Shown here piece by piece: positions 15,751 through 23,946 of a stretch of 34,262 nucleotides of DNA. A program made the translations under genes and the position numbers. The DNA lies in NCBI GenBank assembly GCA_002317295.1, contig DCIY01000009.1, positions 1 through 34,262 on the forward strand, written 5' to 3'. The notes below the pieces were generated by a model. That model was not told where the DNA came from. It ran no database searches and saw only the letters and a program-made list of their open reading frames with translations. The stretch is from Bacteroidales bacterium UBA1714. GTDB taxonomy: Bacteria > Bacteroidota > Bacteroidia > Bacteroidales > Paludibacteraceae. The stretch's first letter is position 1. Every line of letters starts with the position of its first letter.

Positions 15751-17061
15751 ATGAAAGAATTTCCAATGTTGGCCAAAACCTTCAAAGGATTGGAAGAAGT
15801 TTTGGCAGGTGAATTAACCGAACTGGGAGCCAACAATATCCAAATAGAACGTCGCGCGGTCAGTTTTACGGGAGACAAGACGATCCTCTACCGCGCCAAC
15901 CTGTGTCTGCGTACCGCCTCACGCGTACTGGTTCCCATCGTCAGTTTCACCGCACGCGATGCCGATGAGGTCTATGCCCATGCCAAAGAAGTGGATTGGG
16001 CAGAATATATGAGTGTCAACACCGGTTTCAGCATCGATTCCACCGTTTATAGCGAAGAGTTTCGTCACTCCAAATATGTCACCTACCGCGTCAAGGATGC
16101 CATCGCCGATTGGTGGGTAGCCAAAGAGGGCAAACGCCCCAATGTCCAACTCACCCACCCCGACCTATACCTTAATGTACATATCGCGGGCACGCGCGTG
16201 ACCCTGTCTCTGGATAGCAGCGGTGAAAGTCTGCACAAACGAGGCTACAAGGTGGCAGCCACCGAAGCACCCATCTCAGAAGCGCTGGCAGCCGGTATGT
16301 TACTGATGGCCGGATGGAAAGGTCAAAGCGATTTTTACGATCCCATGTGCGGTTCAGGCACCTTCCTGATTGAAGCCTCCCTAATTGCCCAAAATATCGC
16401 CCCGGGGCTGTTCCGACAGGACTATGCCTTCATGCATTGGCCGGATTTTAATGCGGACCTGTGGGAAGAAATCTACAACGATGATTCACGAGAACGGGCG
16501 TTTACACACCATATCTATGGCTCGGATGCCAGTTACTATGCCGTCCAGGCTGCCCTCAAGAATATCAAATCAGCCGGCCAAACCCGATTCATCGATGTGC
16601 ACCAAATCCGTATCCAGGAACTCAAGGACATCCACGCCCAGGGAGCGCTGGTGATGATCAATCCTCCCTACGGAGAACGTTTGGCGCAGGATAAAGATGT
16701 ATTGCGCCTTTACCAGGATATGGGGTCGGCACTCAAACACCAGTTTACCGGAGCCACCGCCTGGGTCATCTCCTCCAACGAGGAAGCCCTCAAATGCATT
16801 GGACTCAAACCCAACAAAAAAGTCCACCTGCTAAATGGTGAACTTGATTGTTTATTCCATTGCTACGAGTTGTTCCAGGGAGAGCGCAAGGCGTTTGTTC
16901 AATCCCGGGAAAAACCTAAAAGAACATCGGAGCGTCTGGAGCACCCTTCTCCTCGTCCACGGGCTCAGCACTCGCCGGCGCAGGGTCCGGTTCGACATTC
17001 TCACGGCCCAGGTTCCGATACTCGTCGGGGCGGTAAAGGATTTGGACGTTCTCGGCAATAA
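15751..17061 (+). CDS. THUMP-domain class I SAM-dependent RNA methyltransferase (RlmL-N/YpsC type)
   Basis: A 436-residue RNA methyltransferase, probably rRNA guanine-N2. A THUMP RNA-binding region covers about residues 1-155. The Rossmann methyltransferase follows, with the SAM motif FYDPMCGSGTFLIEA (195-209), the acidic YGSDAS block near 256 and the catalytic NPPYGERL (304-311). The conserved domain ends near residue 385. The last about 48 residues are basic, proline- and glycine-rich and are encoded opposite the 3' end of ssb. This tail has no clear domain and may have arisen by loss of an original stop codon. Its start is 20 nt after the -7 box. Confidence 0.9.
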   Translation: MKEFPMLAKTFKGLEEVLAGELTELGANNIQIERRAVSFTGDKTILYRANLCLRTASRVLVPIVSFTARDADEVYAHAKEVDWAEYMSVNTGFSIDSTVYSEEFRHSKYVTYRVKDAIADWWVAKEGKRPNVQLTHPDLYLNVHIAGTRVTLSLDSSGESLHKRGYKVAATEAPISEALAAGMLLMAGWKGQSDFYDPMCGSGTFLIEASLIAQNIAPGLFRQDYAFMHWPDFNADLWEEIYNDDSRERAFTHHIYGSDASYYAVQAALKNIKSAGQTRFIDVHQIRIQELKDIHAQGALVMINPPYGERLAQDKDVLRLYQDMGSALKHQFTGATAWVISSNEEALKCIGLKPNKKVHLLNGELDCLFHCYELFQGERKAFVQSREKPKRTSERLEHPSPRPRAQHSPAQGPVRHSHGPGSDTRRGGKGFGRSRQ

Positions 17062-17359
17062 TCTCCGTCTTTCTGCGAACCTGTCCTTCTTTTTCCCAGG
17101 TACGGGTCTGCAGATGACCTTCTACATACAGTTTCATCCCTTTGCGCACGGATTTTTCGGCCCATTCGGCCAAATTGCGCCACATCACAATCGCATGCCA
17201 TTCGGTGCGATCCGCTACTTGTGTACCATTGGGAAGAGTATAACCACGCTCGGTGGTAGCCAGATTAAAATTGGCAATGGCTGCACCACGCTCCAAATAC
17301 CGAACCTCAGGATCCGATCCGACATTTCCTACTAAAATCACTTTGTTTACAGAAGCCAT
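16916..17359 (-). CDS. ssb: Single-stranded DNA-binding protein
   Basis: A 147-residue SSB with an OB fold in about residues 1-105: MASVNKVILVGNVGSDPEVR, ANFNLATTE, ADRTEWHAIVMWRNLAEWAEK and LYVEGHLQTRTW are family hallmarks. A short acidic and proline-rich linker leads to the C-terminal tail ending APMFF; the usual partner-binding tip is DDDIPF, so the tip is altered but keeps the terminal aromatic pair. ATG 17359 (MASVNK) matches family starts; ATG 17365 is two codons earlier. The 3' 146 bp overlap the end of the methyltransferase gene on the other strand. Confidence 0.94.
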   Translation of the reverse strand: MASVNKVILVGNVGSDPEVRYLERGAAIANFNLATTERGYTLPNGTQVADRTEWHAIVMWRNLAEWAEKSVRKGMKLYVEGHLQTRTWEKEGQVRRKTEIIAENVQILYRPDEYRNLGRENVEPDPAPASAEPVDEEKGAPDAPMFF

Positions 17360-17385
17360 AGTCATTAGATGTTAAAATTTCGGCG

Positions 17386-17433
17386 CAAAATTACTACAAA
17401 ATTTTGATATATGCAAAAAAAAGTGTAACTTTG
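17386..17433. promoter_or_regulatory. Interleaved divergent promoters of ssb (-) and the EEP-fold gene (+)
   Basis: Minus: -33 TTTG read from 17417 to 17414, 20-bp spacer, -7 TAATTTTG read from 17393 to 17386. Plus: -33 TTTG at 17403-17406, 19-bp spacer, -7 TAACTTTG at 17426-17433. The shared core is TTTGATATATGCAAA (17403-17417) and the -7 elements are again exactly 32 bp apart. Confidence 0.86.
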
Positions 17434-17465
17434 CACCAAATTTTAACCAATAAAACAGTGCGTAT

Positions 17466-18593
17466 ATGAAATTTTTCTCCACGCTCCATATTTGGGCTTA
17501 TATGCTCTTACTCATGGTGTCCGGGTGGTGGACAACCCCTGTCCTTGCCCAAAATGAGGCGGATTTGAATAATGATTTTTTGGTTCGGTGCATTGCTTTC
17601 TATAACCTGGAAAACCTCTTCGATACCATCCACGATGTGATGGTCAACGAAGATGGTTCCATCACGGATAAAAAGGACTTCGAGTACCTGCCTACCGGTG
17701 GCATGCAATGGACAAGTCTTAAGTATGAGCATAAGATTCATAATATGGCCTATGCCATTTCCCAACTGGGAACCGACGTGACTCCAACCGGAGCCGCCAT
17801 TGTCGGCGTAACGGAGGTGGAGAATATCGGTTGCTTAAACGATTTGTGCCGCGAATTGGAGCAGTTTGATCGCCACTACAAACCCATTCTGCTGGAAGGA
17901 CCCGACCGTCGTGGCATCGATGTGGGACTGCTCTATGATCCCCGATTCTTTCAACCAACCAAGGTCGTTCCCTATACCCTTCACGCCCATTACAACAATG
18001 GGAACCAGGTTCACAGCCGTTTTCAGCTGCTCATTTCGGGTCGTCTGATGGGTGCCTCACCCATGGAGAAGATTCATATCATCGTCAACCACTGGCCATC
18101 CCGTTTGGGCGGTGAGGAACAGAGTCGTGCCACCCGCGACACCGCAGCCATGTTGTGCCGTGAGATTGCCGACAGTATCTATCTGACCGATCCTCGCTCC
18201 AAGATTATCATCATGGGCGACCTCAATGACGATCCCTTCAACCACTCCTGCGCCGTCATTATCGATGCCAAAAAAGAGCGGGAAGAGGTGCACCAAAAGG
18301 GATTCTTCAATACGATGTGGAAACATCTGGACAATAACGTGGGTACCTTATGTTACCAGGGCGTATGGAGTCTGTTTGACCAGATTATTATCTCCGAACC
18401 TCTGTTAACGGACAACCTCGAATCGGGTAAATGGTTTTATTGGAAATCACAGGTGTTCAACAAACCCTTCCTCACCATTCAGGAGGGCAAGGACAAAGGT
18501 ACCCCGCTTCGTACCCACAAATCCGGTGTATGGCTGGACGGGTATGGAGACCACTATCCCACAATGATCTATTTGATTAAGAAGAAAAACTAA
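17466..18593 (+). CDS. Secreted endonuclease/exonuclease/phosphatase (EEP) family protein
   Basis: A 375-residue protein with a long N-terminal signal sequence (hydrophobic 8-28, ending VLAQ). The EEP active-site blocks appear in order: AFYNLENLFD near 44, GVTEVENIG near 117 (metal-binding Glu), PDRRGIDVGLLYD near 145, VNHWPSRLGGEEQS near 206, MGDLNDDP near 250 and YGDHYPTMI near 361 (catalytic Asp-His). Members are metal-dependent phosphodiesterases on DNA, nucleotides or phospholipids; export suggests scavenging of extracellular DNA or nucleotides, which is inference. It overlaps the following small gene by one base if that gene starts at 18593. Confidence 0.88.
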   Translation: MKFFSTLHIWAYMLLLMVSGWWTTPVLAQNEADLNNDFLVRCIAFYNLENLFDTIHDVMVNEDGSITDKKDFEYLPTGGMQWTSLKYEHKIHNMAYAISQLGTDVTPTGAAIVGVTEVENIGCLNDLCRELEQFDRHYKPILLEGPDRRGIDVGLLYDPRFFQPTKVVPYTLHAHYNNGNQVHSRFQLLISGRLMGASPMEKIHIIVNHWPSRLGGEEQSRATRDTAAMLCREIADSIYLTDPRSKIIIMGDLNDDPFNHSCAVIIDAKKEREEVHQKGFFNTMWKHLDNNVGTLCYQGVWSLFDQIIISEPLLTDNLESGKWFYWKSQVFNKPFLTIQEGKDKGTPLRTHKSGVWLDGYGDHYPTMIYLIKKKN

Positions 18594-18607
18594 TGACATA
18601 CAAGATT

Positions 18608-18895
18608 ATGGAAACACTCAATCGTCAAACCACACCTATCCGTATGCGTAACTACGGACGTATCATTCAAGATATGATCTATGTTGCCTCACACGAGCAA
18701 GACCGAGACGCTCGTGAGATGATGACCATTTATATTGGTCTGTGCATGAAACAGAAGAATATCATTTGGAATAAGGAACAGGATACCAGCATCCAGCGTA
18801 TCAAGGACGATATCGCTACCATTAGCAAAGGAGCATTATCAACCGATTTCCCGGAGTTCGAAGAAACGATCAACCGCAAAAAAGGCAAACGCTAA
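18608..18895 (+). CDS. Short DUF4290-like protein
   Basis: A 95-residue cytoplasmic protein. Residues about 10-40 (RMRNYGRIIQDMIYVASHEQDRDAR) resemble the start of the Bacteroidetes DUF4290 family (pattern YGRxIQxMV...EDRxxR). The usual following part of the family, with its HKLWDHL block and about 100 more residues, is missing. This may be a truncated or divergent member; the remaining residues are charged and helical. ATG 18608 (METLNRQ) is preferred; ATG 18593 overlaps the upstream stop codon in a TAATG arrangement and would suggest coupling. Function unknown. Confidence 0.65.
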   Translation: METLNRQTTPIRMRNYGRIIQDMIYVASHEQDRDAREMMTIYIGLCMKQKNIIWNKEQDTSIQRIKDDIATISKGALSTDFPEFEETINRKKGKR

Positions 18896-18944
18896 ATCAT
18901 CAATCATCAATCAACAATCAACAATAAGCAATAAGCAATAGGCC
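18896..18944 (+). repeat. Seven consecutive 7-bp units after the DUF4290-like gene
   Basis: Directly after the stop codon the sequence reads as (ATCATCA)2, (ATCAACA)2, (ATAAGCA)2, ATAGGCC. The pairing of identical heptamers with stepwise change looks like repeated slippage duplications at a fixed 7-bp period. Confidence 0.85.
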
Positions 18945-18961
18945 GTAAGGCCGAGCAATAA

Positions 18962-18995
18962 AAAAAAGACCGATTCTTTTGAACCGGTCTTTTTT
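18962..18995. terminator. Bidirectional intrinsic terminator
   Basis: aaaaaagaccg (18962-18972) pairs with cggtctttttt (18985-18995), with ttc/gaa pairing inside the loop. It has A-runs on one side and T-runs on the other, so it works in both directions between the plus-strand gene ending at 18895 and the minus-strand gene ending at 19013. Confidence 0.93.
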
Positions 18996-19012
18996 CAATA
19001 TCATCATCAGGC

Positions 19013-21175
19013 TTACTCTTCCTCCTTTTGACTGGCAGCGTACTCCTTGATCAGTTTGTCCTGTACATCGGCTGGAACGAGTTCGTAGCTCTTGAACTTC
19101 ATGGTGAAGGTAGCACGACCACCGGTCAGACTGGACAGCGTGGTGGAATAGGAAGACATCTCCTTGAGCGGAACCAATGCTTTGAGGCGTTGGAAATTCT
19201 TTTCTGCTTCCATACCCAGCACCATACCACGGCGACCGTTCAAATCACTCATCACATCACCCATCAACTCACCGGGAACCAAAACCTCTACCTCATAGAT
19301 AGGCTCCAGAATCTTCGGGGAAGCCTCCTTAAAGGCTTGCGCAAAGGCGTTACGACCGGCCAGACGGAAGGAGATTTCGTTACTGTCTACCGGGTGCATC
19401 TTACCATCATAGATGATAACGCGTACATCGCGTGCATACGAACCGGTCAGAGGACCCTGCTCGATACGATCCATAATACCCTTCAGAATAGCGGGGATAA
19501 AACGTGCATCAATAGCACCACCCACGATGGAGTTAATCAGTACCAACTTACCACCCCACTCCAATGGAATCTCCTGGGTGTCCTTGACACTGATACGATA
19601 TTCCTGGTTACCAAACTTATAGACTTCCTTCACCGGAACACCTTCCTCATAAGGTTCTACAATCAGGTGCACTTCACCAAACTGACCCGAACCACCGGAC
19701 TGCTTCTTGTGACGATAGTCCGCACGAGCGGATTTGGTAATGGTCTCACGATACGGAATCTTCGGCTCGTCAAACTCAATCATCATCTTATCGTTGTTCT
19801 CCAAACGCCATTTTAAGGTACGAAGGTGGAACTCACCCTGACCACTGACAATCTGTTGCTTCAACTCCTTGGATTGCTCCACCAACCAGGTAGGATCCTC
19901 TTCATGCATACGAGTCAGCAGCGCACTCAGTTTCTCGGCATCAGCCTCGTTCTGTGGACGAATGGCACGACGATACTTGGGTTCCGGATAAGCAATGGCA
20001 GGATAGGTATTCTCACATTCCTTGGCGTTCAGCGTATTACCCGTACGGGTATCTTTCAGTTTCACGGTAGCAGCAATATCACCGGCAGCGACCTCATCGA
20101 TGGGCGTACGAAGCGAACCATCTACCCAGAACAATTGAGAGATACGCTCCTTCGAACCACGATCCATGTTCTGAACATCATCAGCACCATGGATACTTCC
20201 CTGCATCACCTTGAAGTAGTTCACTTCACCAATATGCGGTTCTACGCTGGTCTTAAAGATAAAGATGGAAGTGGGAGCCGCAGCATTGGGAGCTACTTCA
20301 TTACCCTCAGCGGTGACAGGCTTCGGAGCATCCGCTACACAGGGAGCCATCTCACCCAGGAACTCCATAAAACGACGAGCACCCATATCTCTTACACCAC
20401 TGGTGCACAGTACAGGATAAACACCCGCCTCGGCAAACACAGCCTTCAGACCGCGAATCATCTCTTCCTCGCTCAGAGTGCCTTCTTCAAAGAACTTCTC
20501 CATCAGTGCCTCATCGGCTTCTGCAGCCATTTCGCACAAAGCACCACGCAGTTCCTCTACCTTACCGGCCTCCTCAGCAGGGATATCCTTCAGTTCAGGA
20601 GCTCCACCCTCTGCCTTCCAAACCAGCATCTTATTCTTGAGTACATCAATCACGCTGTTAAATCCCGCACCTGCGTTGACAGGATACTGAACCATAACGA
20701 CCTTGTTGCCAAAATTCTCTTTCAGTCCCTCAAAGGCACGTTCAAAATTGGCGTTCTCATGATCACATTTGTTAATCACAAACAGAATGGGCTTTTTGGC
20801 ACTCTCTGCCAAACGGAAATTGTTTTGTGTACCCACCTCTACGCCGCCATTGGCTGACAGCATAATCGCTGCGGTGTCCACCACGTGAAGGGCCGTTACC
20901 GTACCGCCACAAAAATCATCGGAACCGGCACAGTCAATGATATTCAGTTTCTTACCGGCAAACTCGATGTTGCATACGGTAGAGAATACCGAATAACCGT
21001 ATTCTTTTTCTACAGGGAAATAATCGCAAACGGTGGTTTGTGCATCGATCGTTCCACGTCTTTTAATGATACCTGCCTCAAAGAGCAATGACTCCATCAG
21101 CGTTGTTTTACCAGAGCCACTGCCTCCCATAAGGGCAATGTTTTTAATCTCATTAGCTTGATAAATTTTAGCCAT
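19013..21175 (-). CDS. EF-G2-like translation elongation factor paralog
   Basis: A 720-residue EF-G paralog with all five domains (domain IV near 480-600 contains the HKKQSGGSGQFGEV and GSYARDVRV blocks). The GTPase motifs depart from EF-G: G1 is GGSGSGKTT (17-25), not AHVDAGKTT; the switch I block is EKEYGYS (56-62), not ERERGIT; G3 is DCAGSDDF (81-88), where EF-G has DTPGHVDF, so the catalytic histidine is Ser; G4 is NKCD (135-138). The Bacteroides thetaiotaomicron EF-G2 has been reported to lack GTPase activity and to support growth under carbon starvation; this gene fits that class by inference. Its promoter lies at 21236-21267. A ribosome-protection (tetracycline-resistance) protein is less likely. 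Confidence 0.85.
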   Translation of the reverse strand: MAKIYQANEIKNIALMGGSGSGKTTLMESLLFEAGIIKRRGTIDAQTTVCDYFPVEKEYGYSVFSTVCNIEFAGKKLNIIDCAGSDDFCGGTVTALHVVDTAAIMLSANGGVEVGTQNNFRLAESAKKPILFVINKCDHENANFERAFEGLKENFGNKVVMVQYPVNAGAGFNSVIDVLKNKMLVWKAEGGAPELKDIPAEEAGKVEELRGALCEMAAEADEALMEKFFEEGTLSEEEMIRGLKAVFAEAGVYPVLCTSGVRDMGARRFMEFLGEMAPCVADAPKPVTAEGNEVAPNAAAPTSIFIFKTSVEPHIGEVNYFKVMQGSIHGADDVQNMDRGSKERISQLFWVDGSLRTPIDEVAAGDIAATVKLKDTRTGNTLNAKECENTYPAIAYPEPKYRRAIRPQNEADAEKLSALLTRMHEEDPTWLVEQSKELKQQIVSGQGEFHLRTLKWRLENNDKMMIEFDEPKIPYRETITKSARADYRHKKQSGGSGQFGEVHLIVEPYEEGVPVKEVYKFGNQEYRISVKDTQEIPLEWGGKLVLINSIVGGAIDARFIPAILKGIMDRIEQGPLTGSYARDVRVIIYDGKMHPVDSNEISFRLAGRNAFAQAFKEASPKILEPIYEVEVLVPGELMGDVMSDLNGRRGMVLGMEAEKNFQRLKALVPLKEMSSYSTTLSSLTGGRATFTMKFKSYELVPADVQDKLIKEYAASQKEEE

Positions 21176-21235
21176 AAAATGTGTATTGGTATTAAGTTAG
21201 TAGTAATTTTTTTAGCATTTTAGTTAAAAATCGTG

Positions 21236-21267
21236 CAAAGGTAGTATATTTTTTTGGATTACGCAAA
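21236..21267 (-). promoter_or_regulatory. Promoter of the EF-G2-like gene
   Basis: On the minus strand, -33 TTTG is read from 21267 to 21264, then a 20-bp spacer, then -7 TACCTTTG from 21243 to 21236. TTTG at 21253-21256 on the plus strand completes the TTTG-N7-CAAA palindrome. The leader is about 55 nt. Confidence 0.8.
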
Positions 21268-21284
21268 TTTTCAACCAAAAAAAA

Positions 21285-21316
21285 TTTGCATATGTCCTAA
21301 AAAAGCACTATCTTTG
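21285..21316 (+). promoter_or_regulatory. Promoter of uvrA
   Basis: -33 TTTG at 21285-21288, 20-bp spacer, -7 TATCTTTG at 21309-21316. ATG 21328 follows about 5 nt after the expected start site, so the mRNA may be nearly leaderless. This promoter lacks the CAAA half of the palindrome seen elsewhere. Confidence 0.8.
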
Positions 21317-21327
21317 CAATTCCAAAT

Positions 21328-23946
21328 ATGGAAAATAACAAATTATCCTACATACAAGTCTGTGGCGCACGCGTACATAATTTGAAAAATGTGGATGTGC
21401 GCATACCCCGTTACCGGTTATCCGTCATCACCGGTTTGAGTGGTTCGGGTAAGTCTTCTCTGGCCTTTGATACCATTTTTGCCGAAGGACAGAGACGTTA
21501 CATGGATACCTTCTCTTCCTATGCCCGCGGTTATATCGGAACCATGCAACGACCGGATGTGGATAAGATTACCGGCCTCAGTCCCGTCATTTCCATTGAT
21601 CAGAAAACCACTTCCCGCAATCCGCGTTCCACAGTAGGCACCGTCACCGAAGTATACGATTATCTCCGGTTGCTGTTTGCCCGTGCCGCAGATGCCTATT
21701 CGTACCTGAGTGGGGAAAAGATGGTCCAACTCACCGACGAACAGATACTGTCGCTTATTTTGCAGGATTATGCCGGGCAAAAAATCTTATTGCTGGCTCC
21801 GCTGGTGCGTAACCGCAAAGGACACTACCGAGAACTGTTTGAGTCTACCCGCAAAAAAGGGTTTGTACACATACGCATCGATGGACAGATTCAGGAAATG
21901 GTGGCGGGAATGAAAGTGGATCGTTACCTCAATCACAATATAGAAGTGGTCGTTGACCGCCTCAAGATAGCCGCGCAGAATCAGGAACAGGATACCCATC
22001 GTATCCTACAGTCCATCGATCGGGCCATGACCATGGGCGATGGCGCCATCATGGTCGTTGCTGCCGAAGGAGGTGAACCCCGTTTCTTCTCCCGCAGTCT
22101 GATGTGCCCCAAAACAGGCATATCCTATCAGGAACCCGCTCCCCATACGTTCTCGTTCAACAGTCCCAGTGGCTGGTGCCCCTGCTGTCACGGATTGGGG
22201 CGTATCCGTGCCAATGCCAAGGATCCGTCCGACGAAGAATGGCAGGATATGATTCACGATGATGCCCATTGGTATCAGCGGTTATTGGAAGCCACCCAAA
22301 CGCAGGAAGAGGAAGACACCCAGGCTCAGGAAGAATGGGTGGAATGTCCGCAATGTCATGGTCAACGACTCAATCCCGAGGCACTCAGTTACCGCATTGG
22401 CGGCAAGAATATTGCCCAGTTGGCCAATATGGACATCAATGAACTGGCCGATTTCCTGCGCCACCTGCAGGGTCTCAGTGCCACACAGATGCAGATAGCC
22501 CAACCCATCATCAAAGAGATAGGTTCTCGGCTGGACTTTATGTCTTCCGTAGGACTCAATTATCTCAGTTTGTCCCGTTCTTCGGACAGCCTGTCCGGTG
22601 GTGAGAGCCAACGCATTCGTTTGGCCACCCAGATTGGCAGCCGATTGGTCAATGTGCTCTATATCTTGGACGAACCGTCTATTGGTTTGCACCAACGGGA
22701 CAACCAGCGACTGATTGATTCGCTCAAGCAACTGCGCGACATGGGCAATTCCGTCATTGTGGTCGAACATGATGAACAGATGATGCGCCAGGCAGACTAT
22801 ATTGTCGATATTGGTCCTCGAGCCGGACGCTTGGGAGGTAAGGTGATGTTCCAGGGCACACCCCAACAGTTACTGCTCTCCGACACCCTGACGGCGCAAT
22901 ACCTCAACGGCACCCTGTCCACCGACCAGGACGCTTGTTTGGGCGCTCATCCGGTGGATAAGGATACCCCCTGCCTGATACTCAAGGGTTGCACAGGCAA
23001 TAACCTCCAGCATGTGGACGTATCCATTCCCCTGGGACGAATGGTCGGGGTAACGGGAGTATCCGGTTCGGGCAAATCGTCGCTGATCAATCAGACCCTC
23101 TACCCCATTCTCTCCCAGCATTTTTACCGCAGTTTGCTCACACCCCTGCCTTATGAGAGCATAGAGGGTATGGAACAGATAGACAAAGTGATCGCCGTAG
23201 ACCAATCCCCGATTGGCCGCACCCCACGATCCAATCCTGCCACCTACACCAACGTGTTTACGGACATTCGGGAACTGTTTGCCCAACTGCCTGAGGCACG
23301 TATTCGGGCCTGGAAAGCGGGACGATTCTCGTTCAATGCCAAAGGAGGTCGCTGTGAAGCCTGCGCGGGTAATGGTTACAAAACCATTCAAATGCATTTT
23401 CTTCCGGACGTATATGTTCCTTGTGAGGAGTGTGGCGGGCAACGCTATAATCGTGAAACCCTCGAGGTGCGGTTTAAAGGAAAAACGATTGGCGATGTGC
23501 TGGATATGACCATCAACCAGGCCGTGGAGTTCTTCCAGGCACAACCGACCATATTACGCAAAATAAAAACCGTACAGGATGTGGGATTGGGGTATCTCAA
23601 ACTCGGTCAGTCGTCCACCACCCTCTCCGGAGGAGAGAGTCAGCGAATCAAACTCGCGGCGGAACTGAGTCGTCCGTCCACCACCCGTACACTCTATATC
23701 CTGGACGAACCTACTACCGGACTCCATTTTGAAGATATACGTATCCTGCTCAAGGTGCTCCATCAATTGGTGGAACTGGGCAATACGGTTGTCATCATTG
23801 AGCACAACCCCGATGTCATTCGCGCTTGCGATTACCTCATCGATTTAGGCCCTGAAGGGGGCAAAAACGGAGGACAGATTGTCGCTTGTGGCAGCGTGGA
23901 AGACCTTCGTCATAACCCCAACAGTTTAACCGGAAGATATATATGA
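21328..23946 (+). CDS. uvrA: Excinuclease ABC subunit A
   Basis: An 872-residue UvrA, the damage-recognition ATPase of nucleotide excision repair. Two ABC cassettes are present: Walker A GLSGSGKSSLAF (36-47) with signature SLSGGESQRIRLATQIGS and Walker B LYILDEPSIGLHQ; then Walker A GVSGSGKSSLI near 573 with signature TLSGGESQRIKLA and LYILDEPTTGLHFEDI. The UvrB-binding domain (APLVRNRKGHYRELFE) is present. The second zinc module (CEACAGNGY ... CEECGGQRYN) is complete. The first is altered, with CPKT where most UvrA have CPxC, followed by CPCCHGLG. It is about 70 residues shorter than E. coli UvrA, so a paralog (UvrA2-like) role is possible. Its last 4 bases overlap the antiporter start. Confidence 0.9.
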   Translation: MENNKLSYIQVCGARVHNLKNVDVRIPRYRLSVITGLSGSGKSSLAFDTIFAEGQRRYMDTFSSYARGYIGTMQRPDVDKITGLSPVISIDQKTTSRNPRSTVGTVTEVYDYLRLLFARAADAYSYLSGEKMVQLTDEQILSLILQDYAGQKILLLAPLVRNRKGHYRELFESTRKKGFVHIRIDGQIQEMVAGMKVDRYLNHNIEVVVDRLKIAAQNQEQDTHRILQSIDRAMTMGDGAIMVVAAEGGEPRFFSRSLMCPKTGISYQEPAPHTFSFNSPSGWCPCCHGLGRIRANAKDPSDEEWQDMIHDDAHWYQRLLEATQTQEEEDTQAQEEWVECPQCHGQRLNPEALSYRIGGKNIAQLANMDINELADFLRHLQGLSATQMQIAQPIIKEIGSRLDFMSSVGLNYLSLSRSSDSLSGGESQRIRLATQIGSRLVNVLYILDEPSIGLHQRDNQRLIDSLKQLRDMGNSVIVVEHDEQMMRQADYIVDIGPRAGRLGGKVMFQGTPQQLLLSDTLTAQYLNGTLSTDQDACLGAHPVDKDTPCLILKGCTGNNLQHVDVSIPLGRMVGVTGVSGSGKSSLINQTLYPILSQHFYRSLLTPLPYESIEGMEQIDKVIAVDQSPIGRTPRSNPATYTNVFTDIRELFAQLPEARIRAWKAGRFSFNAKGGRCEACAGNGYKTIQMHFLPDVYVPCEECGGQRYNRETLEVRFKGKTIGDVLDMTINQAVEFFQAQPTILRKIKTVQDVGLGYLKLGQSSTTLSGGESQRIKLAAELSRPSTTRTLYILDEPTTGLHFEDIRILLKVLHQLVELGNTVVIIEHNPDVIRACDYLIDLGPEGGKNGGQIVACGSVEDLRHNPNSLTGRYI

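Noticed and set aside
18896..18944. Considered as a CRISPR-like or integron-like repeat array.
   Set aside because: Units are only 7 bp, without spacers, cas genes or attC structure.
19028..20857. Two long plus-strand open frames (262 and 343 codons) opposite the EF-G2-like gene.
   Set aside because: The frames come from the codon bias of the sense gene; translations are low-complexity in Thr, Ile, Leu and His and match nothing I recognise.
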